A stretch of DNA of 64,000 bases from Cheilinus undulatus (taxonomy: Eukaryota > Chordata > Actinopteri > Labriformes > Labridae). Positions 45,801-57,578 of the stretch are shown here, piece after piece; within the stretch, counting starts at the first letter, position 1, and each line of letters starts with the position of its first letter. The position numbers and the translations under genes are program-made. The notes under the pieces are model-generated. The model saw nothing but the letters and a program-made list of their open reading frames with translations. It was not told the DNA's origin and did not search any database. The stretch covers positions 4,767,632 through 4,831,631 of the forward strand of contig NC_054875.1 in assembly GCF_018320785.1 (NCBI RefSeq). Reading direction: 5' to 3'.

Positions 45801-47027
45801 GTGCTGATGCTGAGGGTTGGTACCAGCAAAAGGTAGGAAGTGAGAGACATTAGTCTCACCCATTTCTAAACATAAAATACAATACCTGCCCTGTCAGTGA
45901 ACATTTGAATCTTTAACAACTGTCATTCCAAACTTTTTTACTTTAGTACCAGGAGATGCAGGCTTCTGCAGGCCAGACCGGTGATGATCTTCGCAACACC
46001 AAGACTGAGATCGCTGAGCTGAACCGTATGATCAGCCGCCTCCAGAACGAGATCGAGGCAGTCAAGGGACAGGTGGGCCCTGATTAACAGCTACATAAAG
46101 ATCACTTCTATACAGCTGTGGACCTATGAGCTATTTAGAAAAAAAATCCAGATGTAATAAATGTCTTGCAAATGATTTTATCTGACTGAGAGATACCATA
46201 TCTGAACCTTCTACATATTATCCAATTTTTCAGCGTGTCAATCTGGAGGCCCAGATTGCCGAGGCTGAGGAGCGTGGAGAGCTGGCAGTCAAGGACGCCA
46301 AGGCCCGCATCGCAGATCTGGAGAGGGCCCTGCAGACAGCCAAACAGGACATGGCCCGCCAGGTCCGCGAGTACCAGGAGCTCATGAATGTCAAGCTGGC
46401 TCTGGATATTGAGATCGCCACCTACAAGAAACTGCTGGAGGGAGAGGAGACCAGGTACTAAAAAAATCTAAAACATTTTAGGCAAACGCGAAATTAAATC
46501 ATCGGATGCCTGACTCTGAGAAGGAAGCAACTTCAACAGCTGTGAGTGCTGATTTGTGTATTTCTTTTCAGAATTGCAGCTGGTGGTGGACCATGCAACA
46601 TCATCGTGCAGTCAAGCAGCAGCGGTACGTAAAAACAAATATCTCTAAAATTCAAGTCATTTATAAGTCAGCTTTCAGGTTTTCATATTAAACCTTTAAG
46701 CACTGAGAAAAAGAAAAATACTATGAAGCAGAATGTTTGCTTGATACTTAACTGAACAAGCATGACATTACAATGAATGATTACATTTGATTTTCTAAAA
46801 ACACAGGCGTCAGTGCTGGTGCTGGCAGTGGCGGCGGCATGGGCGGTGGCTTTGGCGGTGGCATCGGCGGCGGCATCGGCGGCGGCTATGGCAGCGGCAT
46901 CAGCATCGGCGGCGGCTATGGTGGCGGCGCTGGCTTCGGCAGCGGCATCAGCATCGGTGGAGGTGGAGGTGGCAGTATGTCATATTCACGAACAAGCTCA
47001 AGCAGCATCTCCCGCCGTGGGTTTTAA
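42881..47027 (+). CDS. Type II keratin (complete, nine exons)
   Basis: The product is a type II (basic) cytoskeletal keratin that pairs with a type I keratin to form epithelial intermediate filaments. Exons: 42881-43384, 44957-45165, 45248-45308, 45412-45507, 45668-45832, 45947-46072, 46234-46454, 46572-46624, 46807-47027; all introns are GT-AG. The joined frame is 1,656 bases, 551 residues. The inner exon sizes (209, 61, 96, 165, 126, 221) are those of the type II keratin family. The head (about 1-150) is Gly/Ser-rich and ends in the type II H1 block [14 protein letters not shown]. The rod starts at [11 protein letters not shown] in exon 1 and VRFLEQQNK in exon 2 and ends at [14 protein letters not shown]. 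The tail is rich in GGG, GGI and GGY and ends [13 protein letters not shown] has A at -3 and G at +4. Annotation as krt4/krt5/krt8-like is plausible; orthology is not resolved. Confidence 0.95.
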
Positions 47028-47812
47028 CTGAACCAGCAGTTTTTCCTCTCTTCACTCTTCCTTCATTGCATTCTCCACCTCTTGTCCCTCTTCTCCACTC
47101 ATAAGAGCCAAAGTTAACCCCTCCACTTCTGATCTTACAGCAGACTCAGGAACATTTTGCATTCAACCTTTAACAGCTGGCTGATTAGTGTAATGACAGC
47201 TTTTCTGGCATTTACCTCCTGTGTTGCTCCTCCTCTTTGGTACCACAGAGAGAGAGATAACATCAAAAAAGTAGAGGCAGAGCGATTATTACACCATAAA
47301 AAGAACAGCAGAGATGTGAGTCGGTCCTCTCTTCTTTGGATCAGTCAGCCTGGCTGTCTTTTAGTTGCTGGATGTGCTGTCAAGCAGACAAGAGGATACT
47401 TGTAGTGTCACGACAGAAAATCTTTACAAAGCAACGGTGATTGCACAAAAAATGACAACAGCACCTCGAAGAGTTGAGCAGGGAAAAGTAACATCTGCAG
47501 TCAGCATACACCTGTCCAACCTCTGACCCCTTCCTTTCTTCAATGTCTCCTCTGTTGTCTCACATCTGTCAACATGTTGTGCATTGTTACATCATCAAAA
47601 GCAGCCACACTCATATTCGTGTCGGGATCCTCTTTTTCTTCTCCTGTTCTGAGAGAAAATGGGCTCTCCACTACAGCATATCAGCGGTGTCTTCATCCTG
47701 CTTTACACCACTAAATAAAAAGAAACCATGGTTAAGGCTGACTGGAAAAAACAGATTTATCTTGAATTTGTACCACCAAATGCCTGGAATAAATCTGATT
47801 TCACACTAATTT
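47028..47812 (+). other. Keratin gene 1 3' UTR with two poly(A) signals
   Basis: AATAAA occurs at 47714-47719 and 47788-47793. The second, followed by a T/G-rich stretch (TTTTGGCTGTT), is the better cleavage context. The UTR would be about 0.7-0.8 kb. The exact cleavage site is inferred. Confidence 0.6.
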
Positions 47813-48165
47813 TGGCTGTTCAGTTTCTTCTTTGAAGTGTTTGTTGTACTTTCAAACAATTTGGGGTTCAAAACTGCAGGCTTGCTAAGCTGCTTGGTAA
47901 TGTTTTCATGGTAATGTTTGAACGATCCCTAAACTAATAGCAATTACAAAGAAAATAACTCTGAGATTCACTGTTATTTCTAAAACAAATATGACAATTT
48001 TAACATTTTAATCACACTAATCAAAGTCTAACCCTAACCTTAATCCAATCACCAAGTAGTGTGAAAACTACAAACCCTAGCATCAGTTTGTGAGTAAAAC
48101 ATAAGATACCTGTGCCCTATGAAGAGGATCAGCGCTCAGTGAAGAAGTCCATTACTATCTGCCTC
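47813..48165. other. No feature recognised
   Basis: Intergenic DNA with no supported feature. Confidence 0.45.
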
Positions 48166-48500
48166 CACAAGTCAACCGTGCAGGCCGATGGGTAGTAAGA
48201 AACCTGCATTTTACCAGGGTTGTCAAGTGGGAACCCTCCTTCATCAGTGTTTCGTCCAGTTAGTCCCAGGACACCTCCAGAGGGCTGGACAGTGATCTCC
48301 AGCATCCCAGAGTCCCCCCCCTCCATGCCAGCTCTCACCACCCACCACGCCAGCACGGAGACATCATCCTACTTATCGTACCACACGGCCCACACAGCCT
48401 CAACAGCATGCCGTCTTCAACAGACCCAGGCTCCGTACATACAAGCTCCAGGTAGTGACAATGCCGATACTACCTTCCTTAACACCACTCATGATTACAT
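48166..48500. repeat. Dispersed repeat, copy A
   Basis: Phrases such as CAGCATGCCGTCTTCAACAG and ACAGACCCAGGCTCC (plus variants) are shared with 52890-53095. The block appears non-coding and belongs to the family also seen, through another part, at 34925-35660. Confidence 0.6.
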
Positions 48501-50019
48501 TGAAACAGTTATGGGGAAAGGGGAAAATGAGACAGATTAGTACAGAGAAAGAGAGAGTGAGCAAGCTTAGCAACAGGGTGGGGGAGGCAGAGCTAAGGGT
48601 GTGGTACCCTGTTGTGGGCTAACACACACCCTGGCCCACAGCGTTCTTACTCTCTGCTTAATGTATAGGGCAGGGATACTCAGTCCATGGCCCTCCAGTC
48701 GCCTGTGGCTCTTTAGTGCCAAGTTCAAATGAAAACTTTTACTTACTTTTAATAAGTATATTATTATCGTCGGGTGCGTGCGACGGAGGAATGCGCTTAA
48801 GAGTGAGCAGAGGAAGTCAGCTGGTCATGCATCTCTTCAGTAAGCTCATTCATTGAAGTGTGCTGTCCCACACTCATATTTTATGATGATCATTGATGAT
48901 CATACGTGTCGTCGGTCATCAGCGACCCACACACACACACAGACACACACACGGATCACATGTTGAGATAACGTAATATCTAGTGAAACTCTCCTGAACG
49001 TGGGTGTTTCATTTGATTTGATGTGTCTGGGAGAGCTCCAGGTGTGAGGCAGGACCGGTTTTTGTTATTTTGAGGCCCTGGGCAAAGAACAATATGAGGC
49101 CCCTCCCCCTAAAGCTAAAAGCATCAATAATCAGTGGAAAAGAATTAGAAAACATCTTTTTATGTTAATAAAGCCACAGAACTACAGTAAATGTCCCAAT
49201 GTGAGATATGAATACACAGATAGCCGACCATCATTCCTCAGTTCTTTGAAAAGCACCTCAGAGCTCAAACTAATATTTTGACACGTCATTAGAACAGGTG
49301 GTGGTTATTGCATCTATGGATCTACCTTACAGCCCTCAGTTTTGGAATGTGGCTCTTGCTAAAGTATTTAAAGACAATACAGCTCCTGGGTAGAAAAAAG
49401 GATGACCTCCTGAAGGCTCAGGAAAAGACAGACTTCTAAGGAGGATAGAGTGAGCCGGATTAGAGGACCTGATAAATGCCCTTCAACTAATATTTAATTA
49501 ATCAATTAAGCATTTTAAGGTGCAGAGGAAAAAAATTTGGTGCACAATATATGCCAAGCATTATCTGCAACCTTTTGAGCTAAGCCCCCCCTTTGTTCAA
49601 ACCTGGTGATGGCCCAGACCAAAGCGCTATGTCAGGCCTAAGACTGGTGCAAACTATCTCCTGTAGCACAACAAGTTTCCCTCCCAAATCTAACTGCATC
49701 TTCCAGTCCTTAGCATCCTTTAACTGGCCTAACTGGTTCCTTCCTAATAACCTGCCTCCTTTAACCTTCTGTCCTTCTCGGAAAAACTGAACCGTCCATT
49801 AACCTGTCGCCTTCTGTTTTCAATTCCTGCTGCTAGACTTTTCAAAACCATGTCATGTCTCCATTTATCTACCTTGTGACAGACTGATCTCACATCCTGT
49901 CAAAATGTGCCTCAAGGTTGCTCTCGGAGCACAAAGGACATGATGGGTCCCCGTCAACCCAGCACTTTAGGTTCTGAGGTGATGGTAGGACATCATAGGT
50001 AGACCCTAGCAGGAATTTG
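48501..50019. other. No gene; CA microsatellite and possible hAT end
   Basis: A CA repeat with one interruption lies at 48928-48952. CAGGGATACTCAGTCC near 48672 resembles a hAT end, but no matching right end was found. No gene is supported. Confidence 0.4.
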
Positions 50020-50082
50020 ATTTTTATATTGACATATGATATTTTTGTATTGACATATGATATTTTTATATTGACATATGAT
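50020..50082. repeat. 21-bp tandem repeat, three copies
   Basis: Units at 50020-50040, 50041-50061 and 50062-50082 read ATTTTTATATTGACATATGAT with one change in the second. Confidence 0.9.
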
Positions 50083-51289
50083 ATTTTCTAAGGCCTGACC
50101 AATTGATTGGCCCACCAATGTAATTAGCCGACTATAGTCTCTCATAACTAGTTGTTAATCAGCCAAAAGTTGTCAGATGCCGAAGTACGCGCTTGTTTCT
50201 CCACTAATTAAGAGCAGGAGACAGGAGTTTACTTACACATGATGTCTGTGTTCTGTTATTTTTTTCCAATAGAGGGTGCTCTCACTCCCTTCATGCACCA
50301 CCCTCCATATTTACCTCCTTACAGCAGTGACTATAACTCAGAGCAGCTTGAGCAAATTTGTTGACCAGAACAGTTTGCCTCAGAGGTTAAATTTAGTAGT
50401 TTTTGAACTAGTTAAGAAGTCCATAAGTTTCCTGTATCATTTCAACCTGCTTGGCCATGAGTCATGACGTGCCTCACTGTGCCGGTCAAGCTTATCTGTA
50501 TATTGGGCTGGGTATTACCACTGATTGCCTGAATTGATTTGATTTCGATTTACAAGGTCCCGATTCAATTCGATTCCTGTTTTGATTCGATTCCTGTAGT
50601 GTTGTTTTAGTTGAAAAACCTGTTTGTTTGAACATTTAAGATTTTCTCAGAGAACTAAAGTTGGAAGTAGGTCAAAGACTGTTCCAACCCTCCAAAAAAT
50701 AAAAAATATAAGGGTTTGAATTAAAAACTGAGCCTGAACTAGTAGTATTTACATTACCATTTTGCCTCTGTGTGGCACAGCTTCCATGTAGCCTTTCTTC
50801 TGTCCAGCGTGCATCTGCCTTTGTAGTTTTTAAATCTAAAATGCAGCCGGATATCCTCTTCAGTTTGGCTGTGCCAACAGTGGAGCACAGCTGCCAGGCT
50901 CCTATGTGTTTGTTTTAAGGCAGAGATAAGTCTCTTATTGCAAGTCTAAGTTGAAAGTCTTGTTGCTAAATGTATTATGATAAAAAAAATAAGCAAATTA
51001 TATATATAATTTTTACTTAGTGACTAAAACCATGATGTATGATTACACATAAGCTTATGTTTACATTGTGGTAGTAGTGGTAAAAGTCAACAAAACAGGT
51101 TCTAACACTGACTGATTTTAAAACTACAAGTTTTCACATATAGTGCATCTATTGTGGTGCTCTAATGATCATCTGCTGTAAACTGTTGTTTATCCATCCC
51201 TCCATCATACTGTTACCACCCAGCTCATGGGGGGAAAGGGAAGTAACTTAAAAATCAGATTATGCTGTTTATAGGATTTGCAATTTTTT
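50083..51289. other. No gene; traces of dispersed repeats
   Basis: GGGCTGGGTATTACCACTG (50505) followed by several GATTCGATTC and CGATTTC phrases resembles a common fish MITE end. 50090-50170 resembles the GGCC/GATTGGCC-type repeat near 30.0-30.1 kb. No coding sequence is supported. Confidence 0.4.
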
Positions 51290-51700
51290 TGTCACTTTAA
51301 TTCAATTTGTCTAGTTTTAGCCCTGCTTTTTGCAATGTTTTGCCTTTTTTGACACTTTTTGACCATTTAAGCTGTCTTCTTCAGTTAAATGACATTTTTA
51401 TTCCCATTTTGCCACTCTGTGCTGTTTTTAGCCCATTTTCCCCCTCTTTTGACAGATTTTTTTTCCCATTTTAGTCACTTTTCACTAATTTTTAGTATGT
51501 TCTTGCCACTTTTTGATGATTTTTACCACCTATAACTCATTTTTTTGCCACTTCCCCAACATTTTGCCACTCTTTTCTGCCCCTTTTCGCTCCTGATTGC
51601 CCAGTGTTTGCCATATAATCCCTACTGTGCCCGTTTTCACCAATTTCAGCCACTTTTGCCGCCTTAACCCATTCTTTCCACTTTTCACCTCTTAAATGTT
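51290..51700. repeat. Degenerate minisatellite (CCATTTTTGCCACTTTT type)
   Basis: Variants of TTTTGCCACTTTTTGACC recur with the reverse complement of the array at 3385-3860. No flanking hAT ends were found here. Confidence 0.7.
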
Positions 51701-52149
51701 GGCTGTTGCAGATGTATTTTCCAACAATTTGACTCTTTGGTTGAGCAGGGTTGAGTAACACTTCTTTAACCAAACCAATATAGAGGTGAAACAGCACGCC
51801 TAACCCTCGTAAATCCAACAAGGCAAAAGCACTGCGATGAATGTGTGTGCTCCTAAAGATAACTAAATTCCTGACCCAGACTAAATGAATATGAATATGG
51901 TGCCTCCTAACAATAAAATACTAAGTTAAAGATACTGCAAGTTCTGGAAAGAAAAAGGTCAACACTGAACAAAGACGCACAGAGATGGGGTGAATCAAAT
52001 GAAGCTAGGCCTAGACTGAAGGGTGGAAGAGCTTTTGTGGCTGAAGGTTTTCAGGCGCTTCTCTCTGATTGGTTGATTAACTGAGCAGGGCTGCACACCA
52101 ATCAGGCTTAATGGGCTGGGTGCACAGTTGAAAGAGATTCAGCCTATTA
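51701..52149. other. No feature recognised
   Basis: Unassigned intergenic DNA. Confidence 0.4.
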
Positions 52150-53240
52150 CTTTTATAAACACGCACTTGGAATCCCGGGCTATAATGCTCCTTAAAACTG
52201 TAATGAACCTCCCGCCACCAGAGGCCACTGTAGCTTCAGTTAATAGCCACAGCCTTCCTGTCTGAGTTTTCCCATAGCTCTTCACCAGATGTAAACATGA
52301 GAAGCTCAGCAGGAAGCTTAGACCAGTGGTTCCCAAAGTGGCGGTAACGGGATGCTTTCCATAAAAAAAAGACAAGTTTCATATGATTTAGAATCATATA
52401 TTTTTTCCATTATTTTAAAAAATATTGTTAAAATGAAAATCAAAACGTAGTTATCAAGTGATATTTGTGGCTAAATGACAGCAGAAGTTTTAAAAACTAC
52501 CTAAAACACAAGTTTGTACGTGATGTACAATATTGTGCACTTTATCCCCCTCAAGGGAAGATGGGGGTCCCAAATCTCTTACACAGTTTTTTTGGGTGTC
52601 ACAGGCTTAAAAGTTTGGGAACCCCTGCACTAGACAACTCAGCCAGGTTGTCAGATCACTGCAGACCACACACCTGCCAACTTGCCAACGACCTTGGGTG
52701 ATCACGTCATCAGAAAAATAAACAAACATGGACGTCTGTCCATACCCTCTTATTTCACTCCAAACTTTATAGTTTAAGGAATGATGATGAATTAAAGCAG
52801 GTAGGTCTGCTGGTTCAGCCTAAAACTCCACTAAAGTATTTGTTCATACAGCCATTATTTACAGCTGATATAGGCAGATTTTTTACTGAACAGGAAACTC
52901 CAGCATTCCAGAGCCAACCCCCTCCATGTCTGCTCTCACACCCACCATACCAGCACAAAGACATCATTACCTTACCTCCCTTACTGCATGGCCCACAGAG
53001 CCTAGACAGCATGCCAACAGACCCAGGCTCCAAATATGCAAACTCCAGGTAACGACAAAGTAGATACTAGCTTCCCAAACACCACCCATAATTAGTCAGA
53101 CAATCATTCCTCCTACAATCTTTACACATAAAACTGAAATTAAAAAAACGTACAAAAGAGAAAATGAGAGAGACAGACAGAGCTCATCTGCCATATCTGC
53201 CGATACCGATTCACTTTTTAAGCTAATATCTGTCAACACT
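52150..53240. repeat. Dispersed repeat, copy B, with hAT insertion
   Basis: The left part (52150-52320) matches 35030-35180 and the right part (52890-53095) matches 48290-48490. The right edge has CTGCCGATACCGATTC, resembling the GATACC-rich end at 35630. Between lies a hAT element (52324-52627). The three partial copies together describe one family of about 0.8-1 kb. Confidence 0.6.
52324..52627. mobile_element. Short hAT-like MITE
   Basis: Left end CAGTGGTTCCCAAAGTGG, inverted right end CAGGGGTTCCCAAACTTT. Flanks GCTTAGAC (52316-52323) and CACTAGAC (52628-52635) match at 5 of 8 bases. Length 304 bp, no coding capacity. Confidence 0.7.
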
Positions 53241-53267
53241 GATTTCATGCTGATAATATTGTATTTT

Positions 53268-54735
53268 TTTTTCTTTTTTTTTTTTTGTTCATTTAACCTT
53301 TATTTAACCAGATAAACCCACTGAGATTGAAATCCCTTTGGGGTGACCTGGCCAAGAGGTCAGCAGCAGACGTCATAATTAATAATACATATTCAAGAGA
53401 CAGATCATAAACTATATGTTAAAACAAACAATAATTACGAATTAGAGCTAGATCAAATTTTAAGTGAAGGATAAGGAATCACAATAACAATTTAAAAACA
53501 AGCGCTGTTCGATGTTCTCCTGTTGTCTGTCATTTTAGATAGAGTGAAAGTTTTCCAGTGAGATGAGTTCAGACAGTCTCAAATCAGTCTGGAGAGTATT
53601 TGTGCAGAGGGGGCAGAAAAACTGAACGCTCTTTTCCCCTGTTCAGTACTGACACGAGAAACAAGCAGGTGGAAAATATCACAAGAACACAAGGCATAGT
53701 GGCTTTTAGTTCTTTAAAGAAGAGTACATAAATAAGAAGGAACTAAGCCAAGAAGAGCCTTGTTAATTAGAGTCAGCCAGTGAGTGTACCTGTGAGCACT
53801 CAGAGGAGGACAGCCAGATTTGGCATAGAGTTCACTGTGATGCGTGAGGCGACTACAACCAGTGACAAACCTCAGAGCACAGTGATAGACATAATCAAGG
53901 ATTGTAGATGTTTGGCTGAGGCAGTCATGTACAGAATATCACCATAATCAAGCAAAGGTAGAAAAGTTGCAGATAGAGGATATTATGAGGTCTGAGAGAA
54001 AAGCAGGATTATTTCTGTAACAGAAACCTATTTTCACCCTGAGTTTGCGCTTCGAAACGAGAGCTCCCGATCAATAAGAAAACCCAGATATTTATAGTCA
54101 GCTACTAGCTCAATGGGCACACCTCGTGAAGTTCAGACAGAAAGGATGCTCCCTGGTAACTCACCTGAATTAGAAAACATCATGAGTTTGGTTTAGTCTG
54201 CATTTAAAACCGAGACTGAACAACATTAAAGCAGACTATAAAAACTTAAAAGCCTGCATAATCAAAGATAACCAACAATAAAAATTGGTTTCATCTGCAT
54301 AAGAATGATATGAGGCATTTGACAACTATACACGTTAGTAATATAAATGGAAAATGAAATAGGTCCCAAGACTCAACCTTGGGGCACACCTTTGGAGACC
54401 TCCAGAAAAGACGAGGTGGAACCACCCATCTGAATGCATTGGGTTCTCTCAGACGGGTATTTAGCAAACCACAATGCTGTATATTTTGATAAGCCAATCA
54501 GGTGAAGCATGTTCATCAGTAAACTGTGATCTACTGTGACAAAAGCTTTTGATAAATCAATGTAAAGTGCAAAAACAGTATTTCATAGAATCCAAGGCAT
54601 CAATAAAATCATTTAAAACCCAAAAGCAGCTGTAATTGTGCTATGTTGCTTCTCAAAACCAGATTGAAAAGGTGATAAAATGTTATTTGTGTCAAGAAAA
54701 TCCTTTCATTGATCACTTACTATTCCTTCAAATAC
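53268..54735 (-). mobile_element. 5'-truncated LINE
   Basis: On the minus strand the element ends in GGTTAAATAAAGGTTAAATG followed by an A-rich tail (T-rich at 53268-53287 on plus). Upstream of this lies reverse-transcriptase sequence. The 5' portion, including endonuclease, is absent. Truncation and the tail are as expected for target-primed retroposition. Confidence 0.75.
54240..54700 (-). pseudogene. LINE reverse-transcriptase fragment
   Basis: The minus strand encodes FSPFQSGFEKQHST (near 54660), an LSKAF-TVDHSLL block (54560-54510, with V in place of the catalytic D), a region rich in ERTQCIQMGGSTSSFLEV, GVPQG with a following stop (54390-54375), and ADDTNF-like sequence near 54285. This is the finger-palm order of a non-LTR reverse transcriptase, L2/Rex1-like in motif style. 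Stops, frameshifts and the lost first catalytic Asp show that it is dead. Confidence 0.75.
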
Positions 54736-56085
54736 TTGCTGTGCTAGTCTTACACGTCTCTGACTTTTGGTAGTTTGCTCAAATATAGAAACACCGCACT
54801 CCTGATGTCACTTAAGTCCATGAGGGTTCAGTGCTTACAGACCAGGGTGGAGATATGGATAAAGCCACATAACCAATAAACATATGTTAACTGCCATTTT
54901 TATTCCTAGATGCTGTATTTTAATCTCTTCAACCCAAGCCCTTGTCCCATTGAGTGTGGCTTCTTCATTTTTGCGATCCTTTGAGCAGCCAAATAAGAAG
55001 CCTCTGTGCTTTTTCTGAGGTTGTGGTCAGGTTCACTATTCGTGTTTTCTGGCAGATGTATTCCTCAGCCCTTTAGTTTGAAAAAAATCTTTTGTTTTGT
55101 CCTTTAACTCTGCATCCTTTGCTATCAGATAATGCTTTAGCTTGGTGGGCTTTACATGAAGACACACAACACATTTTGGTCTTCTATCGCTGTTCCAATA
55201 AAACCAAACTCCAGATGGCAGTCATCATGTTTTCTCAGTTTAGCTGGTGTGGACCTAGCATCACTTGTTGTTGCTAGCTGGACCTAAAGAGTGATATATT
55301 TACAAACAATGGAATTAAGTTACAACTTCTTTTTCTTCCCAAGCCTTTCAGGTTGGTGTAATTAGTGTATGTAATAGATTTTGTGATAACTGGATCATGT
55401 ATGTAATGCCTTAACTTGCCCAATAAACACAGAGATTAAAGCAAAAAAAAAAAAAAATTCTGACTAAAATTTTTTTTCAGCACCAAATCATATTACCCGA
55501 CCATCAACCTACCATGCCACACGTGTAAGAGCCTTTTTTTCTGCCTATCAGTCACTTCCCAGAGGTTTTCATGTAAAAAGGAGTATACTGTGTACATTCC
55601 CTTAGCCCAAGGGCACAGTATACTGTTCTCTAATCAAGCATTCGAGTTGTAAAAAGACTTCCACCTACACTATTAAGATTCTCAGGACCAATACCATTTT
55701 AAAGGAAGAGGTCGATTTTGAACAGCTTTTCTGTTAGTTTGCTTTTATGTAATTTCAATGTTTTCAATCTATTCAATAAAACACTTTTTGCAAGGCTTAA
55801 CTCAGCTAAAATGTAGTCATACAAATATTCAACCATCTCCATAACTTTTCAGTGCAAGTTATATATTTTACTTTGAACAGCCATACAAATAAACAAAACT
55901 CACAGCAGCACCAACAACTAAGAACAATTAAGCGCAGTTGTGTAAATGGCTATCCTGCTTTTTATTTCTTCTGCTTTGTGGCAGTGAAACCAAATGCCTC
56001 CAGTCACACCCATTTCTGGGGTCTTTCTGAATGAGCTGCAGGTTCTGGGGCTCTGACTCCAGCAGTGGAGAAGGAGGCTGTAGCA
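54736..56085. other. No gene recognised
   Basis: A short poly-A run lies near 55443-55457. No coding or RNA feature is supported. Confidence 0.45.
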
Positions 56086-57570
56086 CAGGGGTCTCAAATT
56101 CATTTAGGGTAGGGGCCAGATTTGCTCCAATGAGACGTCCTGTGGGCCGCACAATTTTTTTTAGCGATATCAACACGACCAACAACTAATATATAGGCTG
56201 CTGTAATTTTTATAAAGAGAAATGATCCAATATTAGATGTAGGTGTAGATGTAGACCATTTAATGAGTGCTGCATGTTTGCACACTAAATGGTTAATTAG
56301 TTACCTTAGAAGGAGAATTTATTTGCAAGTAATCTAAACAGGTTGGGCAAAAATGTGCTGTCCTTGTAACATATAACAAGTTTTACAGATTTTAACGTTT
56401 TTAGAATCCACTGATGATGAATTTACAAGACTGGAATATCATTCAACATGACTGTTTATGGCTTTAAAACAGCAACCTATTCACAAAACCTGATCTAAGC
56501 CCTGTTTAACCTGGCCTGGCCTGGCCTGAACCCGTCATGAACTGGAGCATCTCCGTGCTTAATTTGGCGCTGCGTCAAGATCAAACATGCCAACCTCTCA
56601 TGCCTCATGTCTCATGCCTGTGTCCAGATTAGGATTAAATGTTCAGTTATAAAGTTTTGTTTTTGTCGTTATGAGAGGAATTTTTACTGTTTGATGAGAC
56701 CTGGAGTTAAATACGCCACAGGATTTATAAACCATGTCCTATATAAACTTAAGTGATCAAGACCATAATTTCACTTCTTGTTGACATAAAATTCAAACAT
56801 ATATAAATAGAATTAGTTGATATTACTTTGGCATTATAGAGTGTAAATGTCAGGGATTAAATCAGATGAGAGATTGAACTGAGTTGCTCTCAAAGGTGAG
56901 ATACGATGTCTGCATCACAATTACGCAGGGAAAATATTTGTCATCCTGAGCTCAGCTGTTTTAATCCCACTCAGGAGATGTTTGGTTTTACAAGGCAAAA
57001 ACCTCTGGATTCCTTTATAGACTTATTTAAACTCCTATCCACATCTCTGACCCTTCCTGTCACATCAGTGAGCTGTGATGTCTGCGTCGTTTAAAGAATG
57101 AGTTGAGCAACAGCAGCAGAGACTCTCAGACCAGCACCCTGGTAGCCCAAGTACTGCTGGCACTAAACTCAGACAGAACCCGAGCCCTGGACCAAGCAGA
57201 AATCATTGATGCCTTTGCTCTCAACCATAACAATTGGAAGACTGTTTATTATGAAGACATCAAACTAGCGTGTTTTGTCAGCTGCAGTGTGTTCATTAAA
57301 TGCATTTGTGGATTAAGGCACCTGTTTTGAATTGTTCTTATCTCTTAATGCTCATTCATAACATGGATATAATATGAACTGAGCCTTTTGTTGGCTTTAA
57401 AGCTGCAGTGTTGTTGACTGGCAGCAGAAACTGGTGGATTTTTGTGACTGAGGCTGTAGTGTGCGTGCGTATAAGGCGTGGGCCGCACTAACACTACACT
57501 TTGATGTCAATGGGGGGCCAAAAAATATCTTCCTGTGGGCCGCAATTGGCCCGCTAGTTTGAGACCCATG
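56086..57570. mobile_element. hAT-like non-autonomous element
   Basis: Left end CAGGGGTCTCAAATTC, inverted right end CATGGGTCTCAAACTAGC, with a GTGGGCCGCA block on both sides (inverted). Flanks CTGTAGCA (56078-56085) and GTGTACTA (57571-57578) match at 5 of 8. Length 1,485 bp. A 75-codon frame at 57103-57330 shows no transposase motif. Confidence 0.7.
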
Positions 57571-57578
57571 GTGTACTA

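Noticed and set aside
48672..49400. Possible hAT element starting at CAGGGATACTCAGTCC
   Set aside because: No convincing right end or 8-bp target duplication was found.
50020..50082. CRISPR-like direct repeats
   Set aside because: Units are contiguous without spacers and the genome is vertebrate; it is a simple tandem repeat.
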